Source of the DNA: Shewanellaceae bacterium
GTDB lineage: Bacteria; Pseudomonadota; Gammaproteobacteria; Enterobacterales; Shewanellaceae
Direction: 5' to 3'
DNA: 12,036 nt
NCBI GenBank assembly: GCA_016779685.1
Contig: JADHND010000033.1
Span: forward strand, 1 to 12,036
Under the pieces are notes generated by a model that was given only the letters and a program-made list of their open reading frames with translations, was not told the DNA's origin and did no database searches. Below, piece by piece: positions 1 to 7,728 of the stretch. Position 1 is the first letter of the stretch; every line of letters begins with the position of its first letter. The translations under genes and the position numbers were made by a program.

Positions 1-10
1 TGGTTTTCAC
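1..10 (-). CDS. start of an unidentified gene, cut by the window edge
   Basis: Reading leftwards on the minus strand, a perfect AGGAGGTGA Shine-Dalgarno (13-21) stands five bases after AGGAGG from a GTG codon at 8-10, followed by AAA and ACC. Only three codons are visible, so the product cannot be named. In E. coli the gene after dam is rpe, which makes rpe a guess from synteny only. The short distance to the dam stop codon (about 30 bases) suggests the same transcript. Confidence 0.45.
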
Positions 11-12
11 CG

Positions 13-21
13 TCACCTCCT
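13..21 (-). promoter_or_regulatory. perfect Shine-Dalgarno AGGAGGTGA for the gene leaving the window
   Basis: The nine bases are fully complementary to the 3' end of 16S rRNA and are well spaced from the GTG at 8-10. This is by far the strongest ribosome binding site in the window and contrasts with the poor one of dam just upstream. Confidence 0.6.
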
Positions 22-39
22 GGATTATTGGCTAAGAGT

Positions 40-867
40 CTAACCGCTATTTTCGGTGTCATACAGCGCAAATAGCTCAGACACCTTGAATCGTTTGCTC
101 CCCGAACGGCTGATTTGGCGTTGAACCTGAACAGTATGTAGAATCGCCCCTCGATACAACTCTCTAACCAAAACCGTATCATGATTGCTCATCAAAATGG
201 GGATCTTAAGCTGTGAAGCGCTTTCACGAGCCAAGCCTGCTAAAGTGGCTTGATCATCTAAGTCAAATACATTCTTGGCATAACTGGTAAAATTTGCGGT
301 ATGAGATAAGGGAACATAGGGTGGATCGCAGTACACTGCATCACCCGGTCTTAAGCAAGTAAACACCTGTCGATAATCTGTACAGATAAAAGTCGCGCGT
401 TGAGCTTTTTCTGCAAAAAACCATAACTCTTTTTCAGGAAAATAAGGCTTTTTATAGCGTCCAAAAGGAACATTAAAAATTCCACTTTGATTATATCGAC
501 ATAAGCCGTTGTATCCAAATCGGTTTAAATACAAAAAATACAAGGAACGTTGAAAAGGATTTTGAGCATCATTAAAGGCTTTTCTATGACGTAAATAAAC
601 CTCTTGTACATTGTTTGAGGCATCAAAAAAACGGCGAGCCTGCGTGATATATTCATCTGGCTGTGTTTGTAAAATTTTATACAAATTAATCAAATCTTGA
701 TTAATATCACACAGAAGGTATTCTGGGTAGTCTGTATTCAAAAAAACCGAACCCGCTCCAATAAAAGGCTCAACTAAACGATCAGCCTCAGGCAACAATC
801 GCTGGATTGAGTTCATTAATCTGTATTTACCACCCGCCCACTTTAAAAAAGCTCTGTGCTTAATCAC
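40..867 (-). CDS. dam: DNA adenine methylase Dam (GATC-specific)
   Basis: Transfers a methyl group from S-adenosylmethionine to N6 of adenine in GATC, which marks parental strands for mismatch repair and times replication initiation. The 275 residues are close to the 278 of E. coli Dam and align end to end from memory. Visible motifs are KWAGGK (9-14), the SAM-binding EPFIGAGS (33-40), the conserved RFGYNGLCRYN (116-126) and the catalytic DPPY (181-184). Start: GTG at 867; an in-frame TAA lies at 880-882 and no ATG is available between, so GTG is the only standard start. The Shine-Dalgarno is weak, which fits low Dam levels or translation partly dependent on upstream readthrough. It lies 43 bases after the SPOR part of damX, in the aroK-aroB-damX-dam order known from E. 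coli. Confidence 0.96.
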   Translation of the reverse strand: MIKHRAFLKWAGGKYRLMNSIQRLLPEADRLVEPFIGAGSVFLNTDYPEYLLCDINQDLINLYKILQTQPDEYITQARRFFDASNNVQEVYLRHRKAFNDAQNPFQRSLYFLYLNRFGYNGLCRYNQSGIFNVPFGRYKKPYFPEKELWFFAEKAQRATFICTDYRQVFTCLRPGDAVYCDPPYVPLSHTANFTSYAKNVFDLDDQATLAGLARESASQLKIPILMSNHDTVLVRELYRGAILHTVQVQRQISRSGSKRFKVSELFALYDTENSG

Positions 868-910
868 AATGAAACCAATTTATTTTCGACAAACGTCTAT
901 TGTACCCTGT

Positions 911-1201
911 CTACATTGAAATAACATGATTAATTGCCAACGGCTCAATATTATCTCTATCTATCTGATGCCATTGTCGAATCCATGCGGTGCCTTCAAG
1001 GTTTAGCTGGTTTAAAGATTCAAGCGCTTGTTCTTTCAATTCATATTGTCCCAGCAAGAGAATAAAATCTTGTTTTCTTTTGAATATATACAAATCTGAG
1101 CGCCGCTCTAACTGTTGTAGAGTGCTCTTAAGAGAAGACAAGTGCTTAACAGCCGCTATTTGGATGGTAAAGCCTCGATGGGGTGTTTTTTTTTTAAAGG
1201 T
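911..1201 (-). CDS. damX: DamX C-terminal SPOR domain, in the -1 frame relative to the ATPase part
   Basis: This open frame runs from just after a TGA (1202-1204) to a TAG (911-913) and has no plausible start of its own apart from a TTG at 1141. Its 96 residues begin with lysines encoded by the A10 run, then read GFTIQIAAVKH and continue to a segment FILLLGQYELKEQALESL and an ending with AWIRQWHQI. This is the layout of a SPOR domain: a first strand with aromatic/IQ residues, a helix, then the LLGQY strand and a helix rich in A and L. SPOR domains bind denuded septal peptidoglycan in the periplasm. It directly follows the membrane-anchored ATPase part in another frame, so I read both as one DamX of about 383 residues. 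Whether it is translated depends on slippage at 1186-1195 or on the accuracy of the homopolymer count. Confidence 0.8.
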   Translation of the reverse strand, partial: TFKKKTPHRGFTIQIAAVKHLSSLKSTLQQLERRSDLYIFKRKQDFILLLGQYELKEQALESLNQLNLEGTAWIRQWHQIDRDNIEPLAINHVISM

Positions 1202-2061
1202 TCAACATGTATTAATACCGGAGATTGCTGATCCTCTAACCGAGTCTCAACTTTGGCAACGACTGTTGGCAACTCAGAAGGTATGTACACTTCATTGCCA
1301 TCAGAAGACCACATCCAAAAACCAATCAATATGAACAGCACCAAAATAAACAGCCCCAGCATGACCATCATTAACCAATTGTTTTGATCTTGCAAGGATT
1401 CTGGATTATGCAACACTTCTTGAAGCAAAGATGCAACTTCAGCAGGTTTGCCAGATTGACGGGATAAGTAGCTTTGAATCAGTTCAACTGAGACAACAGG
1501 TTTCTTGGTTGTTCGTTCTAATAACCTCCAGTAAAGATCACATCTCTCTTTATAGCTCAAGGAAGGCAATACAAAATTCAGCATCATACTCTGATACTTT
1601 GGTGGCAATCTTTTTTTAAATTCTTGAAGGTTTTGTTCATTGACCACAATCATCAGACGCAAACGTATCCCATGCGACTGCAAATGCGATAAGACTAGAA
1701 TTTCTTGTAAAATATCATCGCTCAGTAAATCAGCATCATCGAGCAACAGTAGCATGGATTGAGATCGCCCGTTGGATAGGCGAATCAAGGTATCGGTCAT
1801 GATCTCATCAGTATCAAAGAGAGGATCTCGAAAAAACTGAGTAACAATTTTATAGCGTATTTCGGCCAAGGTGGCTTGTTTAGGACATGTGATTAAAGCA
1901 TGATTATAAGTATCGAGCTTTTCAAATGTAGACAAAGCAACCGTTGTTTTACCTGAGCCTTCCGTGCCAGACAAAACAACCACCCCATCACCGTAATTCA
2001 GATTATGAATTAATCTTGCAAGGACATCTTCTTGAGATAGTAGCAATGATGACTGACTCAT
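1156..2061 (-). CDS. damX: DamX N-terminal part: AAA+ ATPase with one membrane segment
   Basis: DamX is a cell-division protein recruited to the septum; many gammaproteobacterial forms carry an ExeA/GspA-like ATPase at the N-terminus, which E. coli DamX lacks. Here a Walker A GTEGSGKTT (32-40) and a Walker B LLLLDDAD (104-111) are intact, followed by a helical lid region, a single transmembrane helix at about 229-251 (after NNW, ending FWMWSS) and a short periplasmic linker. The ATG at 2061 has GAG eight bases upstream and lies 24 bases after aroB. The frame stops at TAG 1156-1158, nine codons after an A10 run, so the product as written has 301 residues and lacks the SPOR domain. The missing domain is present in the -1 frame immediately after the run. 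Confidence 0.88.
   Translation of the reverse strand: MSQSSLLLSQEDVLARLIHNLNYGDGVVVLSGTEGSGKTTVALSTFEKLDTYNHALITCPKQATLAEIRYKIVTQFFRDPLFDTDEIMTDTLIRLSNGRSQSMLLLLDDADLLSDDILQEILVLSHLQSHGIRLRLMIVVNEQNLQEFKKRLPPKYQSMMLNFVLPSLSYKERCDLYWRLLERTTKKPVVSVELIQSYLSRQSGKPAEVASLLQEVLHNPESLQDQNNWLMMVMLGLFILVLFILIGFWMWSSDGNEVYIPSELPTVVAKVETRLEDQQSPVLIHVEPLKKKHPIEALPSK
1186..1195 (-). other. A10 slippery tract joining the two damX frames
   Basis: On the coding strand the sequence is CCTTT, ten A, then CACCCC. The ATPase frame reads TTA AAA AAA AAA CAC; the SPOR frame reads TTT AAA AAA AAA ACA. The SPOR frame is closed by TGA at 1202-1204 and the ATPase frame by TAG at 1156-1158, so any switch must fall in a window of under 50 bases, and the A run is the only slippery site in it. 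One additional A (or two fewer) joins both frames. Runs of nine or more A are known sites of RNA polymerase slippage. Confidence 0.8.
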
Positions 2062-2085
2062 ATAAGCTCTTTTTTAACACAACAA

Positions 2086-3180
2086 TTAATCCACGAGAGC
2101 ACTCTCATGACAAGAGATCACCACCTTATTAATCAGGTTTGAACTCACTTTATATACAAGTTTAGCTTTACCTATGCCATCAAGCAAAATAAAACAGGGA
2201 TCGGTCGAGGAATTTTTTTTATCTCGCGCCATCAAATCCCGCAACGGTCGTATCGAGATGGGCTCAAACAATTTGACTGGTAAACTCAAGTTGATAAGCA
2301 GCTGTTCAATTCGAAGACATTCCGATGATGAAAGATACCCTAACTCATTTGACATGCGTGATGCCATAACCATACCAAGAGATACCGCTTCTCCATGCAA
2401 ATAGAGACTATATTCAGAGGCCGCTTCAAGCGCATGGCCAAATGTATGACCAAAATTGAGAAGCCTTCGTACTCCGTGGTCATGTTCATCCTGCGCCACA
2501 ATACCTGCTTTAATCTCACAGCAATGCTGAATCAAGTACATGAGTGCAACTTGATCACGCGCTCTAATTTTATGCGTGTTCTGTTCTATCCATTCAAAAA
2601 AATGAGCATCTTGAATAAGACCATACTTTACAACCTCAGCCAGTCCTGCAATATAGGCTCGCTCAGGTAAGGTCAATAAAACTTCATAAAAAATACCCAC
2701 GGCCGTTGGTTGATAAACTGCACCCATCATATTCTTTCCCAAAACATGATTAATCCCTGTTTTGCCCCCAATACTGGAATCAACTTGAGCCAATAAAGTG
2801 GTCGGAATATGAATATAAGGCACACCACGACAATAGGTTGCGGCAACAAAACCAGTCAAGTCACCAATGACGCCGCCACCAAGACCAATGAGTGTCGTAT
2901 CTCGGTGATAATGGTTCTCAATGAGATATTTGATAATGGCTTCATAATGAGTAAGAGATTTTGCCTGTTCCCCATCGGGCACGTAATAAGTTTCAACCAC
3001 ATGGGTAGATGGCAACGTGCGGACAAATTTTTCTAAAAACAAATTAGCCACTTCTGCATTGGTAATGATGAGGATTTGGCGCTGTACATGATGGCGAATC
3101 CAATTTTCGCCATGTTTCATGTCGTTTTGAAAATAGACAGAGTACTGCCTGTCTCGAAGCGAGACAACGGTTTGATTCAT
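2086..3180 (-). CDS. aroB: 3-dehydroquinate synthase AroB
   Basis: Second step of the shikimate pathway: converts DAHP to 3-dehydroquinate in the cytoplasm, with NAD and a divalent metal. The 364 residues match the usual length of about 360. Visible are the NAD-binding GGGVIGDLTGF (101-111), PTTLLAQVDSSIGGKTGIN (126-144), and the metal ligands expected for the family at Glu182 (AEVVKYG), His245 (FGHTFGH) and His262 (LHGEAV). I choose the ATG at 3180, which has GAG about eight bases upstream, over the TTG at 3189 that would add three residues. It starts 23 bases after aroK and ends 24 bases before damX, as expected for one operon. Confidence 0.97.
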   Translation of the reverse strand: MNQTVVSLRDRQYSVYFQNDMKHGENWIRHHVQRQILIITNAEVANLFLEKFVRTLPSTHVVETYYVPDGEQAKSLTHYEAIIKYLIENHYHRDTTLIGLGGGVIGDLTGFVAATYCRGVPYIHIPTTLLAQVDSSIGGKTGINHVLGKNMMGAVYQPTAVGIFYEVLLTLPERAYIAGLAEVVKYGLIQDAHFFEWIEQNTHKIRARDQVALMYLIQHCCEIKAGIVAQDEHDHGVRRLLNFGHTFGHALEAASEYSLYLHGEAVSLGMVMASRMSNELGYLSSSECLRIEQLLINLSLPVKLFEPISIRPLRDLMARDKKNSSTDPCFILLDGIGKAKLVYKVSSNLINKVVISCHESALVD

Positions 3181-3203
3181 GCCACTCAACAGAAGCTCTC
3201 GGT

Positions 3204-3719
3204 TTAAAAGTCTAATTTATCAATAATATGACTTGCTACCACTTTTGCACTTTGGTCATCTGTACGAATAATCACATCCGCTATTTCTTCATAATACGGA
3301 TTGCGCACAACAGCTAAATGCTCCAAAACCTCTCTAGGGTTATCAACCTGCAACAAGGGGCGGCGCTTATCTTTTTGTGTGCGCACAACCTGCTTATCAA
3401 TGGTGGTGTCTAAATAAACAACGATACCACGAGCAGACAGACGATTTCTCACCTCTCTACTTTCTACAGAACCACCGCCAGTCGCCAAGACAATGCCTTG
3501 CTTTTCACTCAGCTCATCAATAACACCTGACTCCCGCAGCCGAAAACCATCTTCGCCTTCGACATCAAAGACCCATGATATGTCAGCGCCTGTCCGCTGC
3601 TCAATTTCCTGATCAGAATCAAAGAAATCAAGATGGAGCATCTTAGCCAAATGACGACCAATGGTACTTTTGCCTGCACCTACAGGACCTACTAAAAATA
3701 TATTACGCTTCTCAGTCAT
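3204..3719 (-). CDS. aroK: shikimate kinase I AroK
   Basis: Phosphorylates the 3-hydroxyl of shikimate with ATP in the cytoplasm, en route to chorismate. The 171 residues match AroK (173 in E. coli). Motifs: P-loop GPVGAGKST (11-19), the shikimate and Mg-binding DSD region (34-36), Arg60 in GFRLRE, the GGG shikimate-binding turn (81-83), and KRRPLL (118-123) in the lid. The ATG at 3719 has AGAG just upstream. It is the first gene of the leftward operon with aroB, damX and dam. I find no convincing sigma70 promoter in the 100 bases upstream. The type IV pilus genes that precede aroK in many relatives are absent. Confidence 0.97.
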   Translation of the reverse strand: MTEKRNIFLVGPVGAGKSTIGRHLAKMLHLDFFDSDQEIEQRTGADISWVFDVEGEDGFRLRESGVIDELSEKQGIVLATGGGSVESREVRNRLSARGIVVYLDTTIDKQVVRTQKDKRRPLLQVDNPREVLEHLAVVRNPYYEEIADVIIRTDDQSAKVVASHIIDKLDF

Positions 3720-4382
3720 TGCTCTACGTCTGAATTTTGAAATTTACAACTTGTCGATAATCTTGATATCGACCCACAGAATTTGACATCTTGTCCCAGT
3801 CATATGCTGGGCTTTCCTAAATACTTTTAAATGCGAGCTTCTGGTTTACCAAAGAGGCTAAGCATTAGCTGCAAAAAATGACTTTTAAGCAGACTTAACG
3901 CGGGCGGCACATACCATGCTTGCATTGTATTTACCAGCATTACGATGAGGTCTTCTATATTAGAATAGACCTATTTGTGCCAGTTTTCTGCTTTTTAACC
4001 CACATCTTATAAACCATAAAGGATTTCTTTAAACGATGCCTGATAGCTTAACAGTTGATTATCTCAAGTAGTCGCCCCTTTTGGCAAGTAATTATCAAAA
4101 AAATGTTCTTATTTAGGTGCAAAACCAGCTAAATACTCAATAATAGCTAACTTTAGGCTGTTCGCCTATAAGCAATTGGAAATCACCGTAGTGATCAGAC
4201 GTATTAATACAGCACTTATACTCCATACTCAACAAGTTTTCTGCTATTTTTCAAATTTGATGTACTAAACTTTATCTTAATACCATACCCATACTCGACA
4301 CTAACTACACTTTAATGCTTCTTTGAATCACAACACAGTCAATGTATAATAAAGAGCTCATGCTGGAATTGGAATTGATAAG
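3720..4382. other. 663-base divergent intergenic region without a recognisable gene
   Basis: All six frames are broken by stops. The longest stop-free stretch I traced is about 47 codons on the minus strand (3830-3970) and resembles no family I know. Two small perfect hairpins are visible: TAGGC/GCCTA (4154-4168) and ATCAC/GTGAT (4182-4195); a third, CCCAG/CTGGG, is at 3795-3811. None is followed by a T tract. In E. coli and many other gammaproteobacteria this position holds hofMNOPQ/pilMNOPQ; I could not recognise a PilQ C-terminus or any other pilus remnant. The right end carries the mrcA promoter. Confidence 0.7.
4323..4350 (+). promoter_or_regulatory. sigma70 promoter of mrcA
   Basis: A perfect -10 TATAAT (4345-4350) lies 16 bases after TTGAAT (4323-4328). 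Transcription would start near 4357, giving a leader of about 25 bases before the mrcA ATG at 4383. Confidence 0.6.
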
Positions 4383-6884
4383 ATGAACATTAGAAAAATA
4401 ATAGCATTTCTCATTTTTACCTGCTTTCTAGGTGTCTTCTTTATTGGCTGTATCTATATCTATGTTCAACCTCAATTACCAGATGTATCTAAACTTAAAG
4501 ATGTTCAGTTAAATGCTCCCCTTACTGTTTACAGCGAAGACGGAAAAGTACTCTCACAATTTGGCGAAAAAAGACGTATCCCTCTAACCATTGAGGATAT
4601 TCCACAAACCATGATTGATGCTTTCATCGCGACCGAAGATTCTCGCTTTTATGAACACAATGGCGTCGACCCTATTGGTATTTTACGTGCCGCATTGGTC
4701 TTAATTGCCACAGGTAAAAAAAGCCAAGGGGCTTCCACCATTACCATGCAAGTTGCGCGTAATTTTTTTCTATCCCGGGAAAAAACGTATATTCGTAAGA
4801 TAAAAGAAATTTTTGTTGCGCTCCACATTGAACAAACCTTAGAAAAAAACGATATTTTAGAATTGTATTTTAATCGAAGTTTCTTCGGGCATCGCGCTTA
4901 TGGCGTCGGTGCCGCAGCTCAGGTTTACTATGGCAAAGATGTTAAGGAACTAACCTTACCTGAAACAGCCATGATCGCAGGCCTACCTCAATCACCATCT
5001 ATCGCCAATCCCATTCGCAATCCCGAACGTGCGATGAAAAGAAGAAATGTGGTTTTGATGCGGATGCTGGAGATGGGATTCATTCAACAGCAGGCCTACG
5101 ACAATGCTATTAACGCACCCGTTTCGGCGACTTACCATCGCCACAATGTAGACTTTTATGCACCTTATATCGCAGAAATGGCACGCACTTATTTAGTCGA
5201 TAAGTTTGGTAAGGAAGTTGCCTATTCAGGTGGCTACTCCATCTACACGACCATTGATTCAAACATGCAATACCATGCTCAACAAGCCCTCAAAAACAAC
5301 ATATTTGCATACGATGAGCGTCATGGGTATCGAGGTGAACTTGAAAAGTTATGGTCGAATGAAGCACCATGGTCTGTTGAGAAAATCGTCGAGTATCTAG
5401 CCGATATTCCGAATGAACAACAACTGAAGCCTGCGGTGGTCACAAAAGTATCTAAACGCTCGGCTAAAGTTGTTGCTAGAACAGGAGAAACCATCACTTT
5501 ACCTTGGGAAGGTATCAGTTGGGCTAGAAAGTATATTTCAGATACAATTCAAGGCGAACACGTCACCAATGCTCAATCCGTCTTATCTGCTGGAGATTTA
5601 ATCTGGATTCGTCTCAATGAAACCAAGAAAATATGGCAGCTATCCCAACCCCCTGAAGTCACTGGCGCAATCGTTTCCATTGCACCTTACGATGGCAGCA
5701 TTAAAGCCTTAGTCGGGGGATATAACTTTAACCAGAGCCAATATAATCGAGCGATTCAAGCCGAACGACAAATTGGCTCCAATATCAAACCTTTTATCTA
5801 TGCTGCCGCACTTGAGAAAGGCAAAACCTTAGCCAGCCTATTTAACAATGCCCCAATTAATCAGTGGGATCAACGTCAAGGCATCGCTTGGCGCCCTAAA
5901 AACTCACCAGATGTTTATACGGGGCCGACTCGAATGCGGCTTGCATTGGGTAAATCGATCAATGTAATCTCAGTTCGGCTGATGCGTGAGGTCGGCTTAA
6001 ATGAAACTATCAATGAACTCATTAAATTTGGCTTTAAAAAAGAATCCATACCCCGAAACGAGTCACTCGCCTTAGGATCTGGTTCCGTAACCCCCCTTGA
6101 GGTGGCTCGGGCTTACTCAGTGTTTGCAAACAAAGGCTTTTTGATAGAACCTTACTTTATTAACTATATTTTAGACGCGGATGGCAATCATGTCATGCAA
6201 TCATCTCCGCGCGTTGCTTGCTCTAATTGCGCCGATGCTTTAGAGCCCAATAACGACCTAATGGCCCCAGCTGTTCAAGCTTTCTGCCCACTCCCTAAGG
6301 AACGCTTGGCTACTCGTGTTTTAGACTCAGCCATTGCATTTTTAATTACCGATGCAATGAGCAGCGTGATCTGGGGTGGCGGCAATTGGAAACATGATAC
6401 GGGATGGACTGGCACAGCATGGCGAGCTGCGCGCACCATTAAGCGCCGGGATATCTACGGCAAAACTGGCACCACTAATGAATCTAAAGACTCATGGTTC
6501 TCCGGCTTTTCACCTTACCTAACAACCACTGCATGGGTTGGTTTTGATGACAATCAACGTCAATTAGGCTCTGTCTCTGCCAATAAAAATTTTAAAAATC
6601 AAATTGTAGGTGCAGAATCTGGCGCAAAAACTGCCGGGCCTATGTGGAATGAATTTATGAAAAATGTCCTCAAGCCTTTTCCTGAACGCACCAGAATACC
6701 GCCGCAAAATATCATTTCTGTGCGCATCGACCGAACAACTGGCTTGCTCAGCCGTCGTGCCGATCACACCAGTCGCTTTGAATACTTCATCGAAGGTACT
6801 GAACCAACCTCATTTACTTCTGCTGGCTCAACAACCATCGATGATGACTTTACTATCAGTGAAGATGAGGCTATTTTTGACTAA
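4383..6884 (+). CDS. mrcA: penicillin-binding protein 1A, bifunctional transglycosylase/transpeptidase
   Basis: Polymerises lipid II into glycan strands and crosslinks them; anchored in the inner membrane with its domains in the periplasm. The 833 residues match E. coli PBP1A (850). In order: a membrane anchor (about 6-28), the GT51 transglycosylase with catalytic ATEDSRFYEH (Glu85), GASTITMQ (117-123), KIKE (139-142) and the GVGAAAQVYYGK segment (174-185), an OB-like insert (about 345-425), then the transpeptidase with SxxK as Ser466-Lys469 (GSNIKP), SxN as Ser525-Asn527 (GKSIN) and KTG as 694-696 (YGKTGTTN). All catalytic motifs are intact. The gene is divergent from aroK, the order found in E. 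coli once the hof genes are left out. The Shine-Dalgarno before ATG 4383 is weak. Confidence 0.97.
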   Translation: MNIRKIIAFLIFTCFLGVFFIGCIYIYVQPQLPDVSKLKDVQLNAPLTVYSEDGKVLSQFGEKRRIPLTIEDIPQTMIDAFIATEDSRFYEHNGVDPIGILRAALVLIATGKKSQGASTITMQVARNFFLSREKTYIRKIKEIFVALHIEQTLEKNDILELYFNRSFFGHRAYGVGAAAQVYYGKDVKELTLPETAMIAGLPQSPSIANPIRNPERAMKRRNVVLMRMLEMGFIQQQAYDNAINAPVSATYHRHNVDFYAPYIAEMARTYLVDKFGKEVAYSGGYSIYTTIDSNMQYHAQQALKNNIFAYDERHGYRGELEKLWSNEAPWSVEKIVEYLADIPNEQQLKPAVVTKVSKRSAKVVARTGETITLPWEGISWARKYISDTIQGEHVTNAQSVLSAGDLIWIRLNETKKIWQLSQPPEVTGAIVSIAPYDGSIKALVGGYNFNQSQYNRAIQAERQIGSNIKPFIYAAALEKGKTLASLFNNAPINQWDQRQGIAWRPKNSPDVYTGPTRMRLALGKSINVISVRLMREVGLNETINELIKFGFKKESIPRNESLALGSGSVTPLEVARAYSVFANKGFLIEPYFINYILDADGNHVMQSSPRVACSNCADALEPNNDLMAPAVQAFCPLPKERLATRVLDSAIAFLITDAMSSVIWGGGNWKHDTGWTGTAWRAARTIKRRDIYGKTGTTNESKDSWFSGFSPYLTTTAWVGFDDNQRQLGSVSANKNFKNQIVGAESGAKTAGPMWNEFMKNVLKPFPERTRIPPQNIISVRIDRTTGLLSRRADHTSRFEYFIEGTEPTSFTSAGSTTIDDDFTISEDEAIFD

Positions 6885-6941
6885 ACTGACAGTAGCCATT
6901 GGATGTCTACACAATAGAAGCCCCTTTGCCAACGTATAAAT

Positions 6942-6971
6942 TTGAGCTAAGTCTTTAATTTGTGTTAAAAT
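6942..6971 (+). promoter_or_regulatory. likely extended -10 promoter of yhhQ
   Basis: TGTTAAAAT (6963-6971) is a TGn-extended -10, with TTGAGC at 6942-6947 as a possible -35 (spacer 18). Transcription from near 6978 would give a leader of about 90 bases that includes the riboswitch candidate. No clear terminator for mrcA is seen between 6885 and this point. Confidence 0.4.
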
Positions 6972-7025
6972 AATGGATGGCTTGGCTGTCGAAACCAAAC
7001 CGATGGCCTCAACACTTATGATTCA

Positions 7026-7062
7026 ATACGGGTTCCCTCACCCCGAAGCTATTAAAAAGGTA
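7026..7062 (+). promoter_or_regulatory. candidate preQ1-I riboswitch controlling yhhQ translation
   Basis: Just before yhhQ the leader can form an H-type pseudoknot. P1 is CGGG (7029-7032) with CCCG (7042-7045). The nine-base loop UUCCCUCAC contains CCU (7036-7038), which can pair with AGG (7058-7060), and this AGG is the core of the Shine-Dalgarno AAGG (7057-7060). Between them is the A-rich stretch GAAGCUAUUAAAA. The GGGUUC...CACCC pattern, the A-rich tail and the pairing of a loop with the ribosome binding site are typical of preQ1-I riboswitches, and the downstream gene is a queuosine-precursor transporter. Preferred reading: preQ1 binding hides the ribosome binding site. P1 is short, and the L1/L2 bases differ from the type I consensus, so this is a candidate only. 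Confidence 0.5.
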
Positions 7063-7067
7063 CAACA

Positions 7068-7727
7068 ATGTTTACAAACAACACAGCTTGCAACCGAATA
7101 CTTGGTTGCATTATCAGCTTTCACGTCTTTATTATTGCGTTAAGTAATTATTTAGTTCAATTCCCCTTTCAAATATTTAATTTGCACAATACCTGGGGCG
7201 CATTTAGCTTTCCATTTGTCTACTTAGCAACCGATCTAACCGTGCGCATATACGGCCGTCAAATGGCCAGAAAAATTATCATGATAAGTATGGTTCCAGC
7301 GCTATTTATATCCTACTTTATCACTGTTCTCTTTGAACAAGGCCATTATCAAGGAATGAGCCAATTAAGTGAGTTTGATGTGTTTGCATTTAGGATCGCT
7401 TTTGCAAGCTTTATGGCTTATTGCTTGGGGCAAATAATGGATATTGTTGTATTTGCAAAACTGCGTCGCACTGAAAAGTGGTGGGTTGCACCCACCAGCT
7501 CAAATGTTGTGGCCGCTTTTTTCGATACTCTGATTTTTTTTAGCATCGCATTTTTTCAAAGTTCGGATGCATATATGGCTGAGTTTTGGCCAACAATTGC
7601 ATTCAGTGATTATGGCTTTAAATTACTTATAGGACTTATCTTTTTTATTCCAGCATACGGCGCCTTCCTCAAACTGCTCTCGAATATAATAGCGCCTAAT
7701 CGACAGCAAAATTTTGTGGTCAATTAA
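7068..7727 (+). CDS. yhhQ: queuosine precursor transporter YhhQ
   Basis: Inner membrane protein that takes up preQ0/preQ1 for queuosine modification of tRNA (role established for E. coli YhhQ; ECF-like vitamin uptake family COG1738). The 219 residues match E. coli (221). The family signature WGAFSFPFVYLATDLTVRIYG lies at 43-63, and SNYLVQFP (26-33), SFMAYCLGQIMD (114-125) and WWVAPTSS (138-145) are also near-identical to the E. coli protein as I remember it. About six hydrophobic segments are visible. The ATG at 7068 has AAGG seven bases upstream, inside the riboswitch candidate. It is probably a single-gene transcript ending at the terminator 7815-7844. Confidence 0.95.
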   Translation: MFTNNTACNRILGCIISFHVFIIALSNYLVQFPFQIFNLHNTWGAFSFPFVYLATDLTVRIYGRQMARKIIMISMVPALFISYFITVLFEQGHYQGMSQLSEFDVFAFRIAFASFMAYCLGQIMDIVVFAKLRRTEKWWVAPTSSNVVAAFFDTLIFFSIAFFQSSDAYMAEFWPTIAFSDYGFKLLIGLIFFIPAYGAFLKLLSNIIAPNRQQNFVVN

Positions 7728-7728
7728 C

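Noticed and set aside
911..1141. The SPOR segment as an independent 76-residue gene starting at TTG 1141
   Set aside because: The first SPOR strand (FTIQIAA) lies upstream of that TTG, so the domain would be cut; it is part of damX.
3181..3189. TTG at 3189 as the aroB start
   Set aside because: It would add only three residues, and the ATG at 3180 has suitable spacing and matches the family length.
3830..3970. A stop-free stretch of about 47 codons on the minus strand upstream of aroK, considered as a pilus or transposase remnant
   Set aside because: It resembles no PilQ or transposase motif I can name and is not unusually long for non-coding DNA.
4154..4195. Two neighbouring short perfect hairpins as a small RNA or terminator
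   Set aside because: Five-bp stems without T tracts or a promoter are expected by chance at this composition.
6564..6767. Open frames opposite or inside mrcA, polA, aroB and damX
   Set aside because: They lie fully within well-identified genes in other frames, with no ribosome binding sites or family resemblance.
6973..7143. A 56-codon open frame overlapping the yhhQ leader and 5' end
   Set aside because: It has no Shine-Dalgarno, overlaps yhhQ in another frame, shows no recognisable domain, and the region is better explained by the leader structure.
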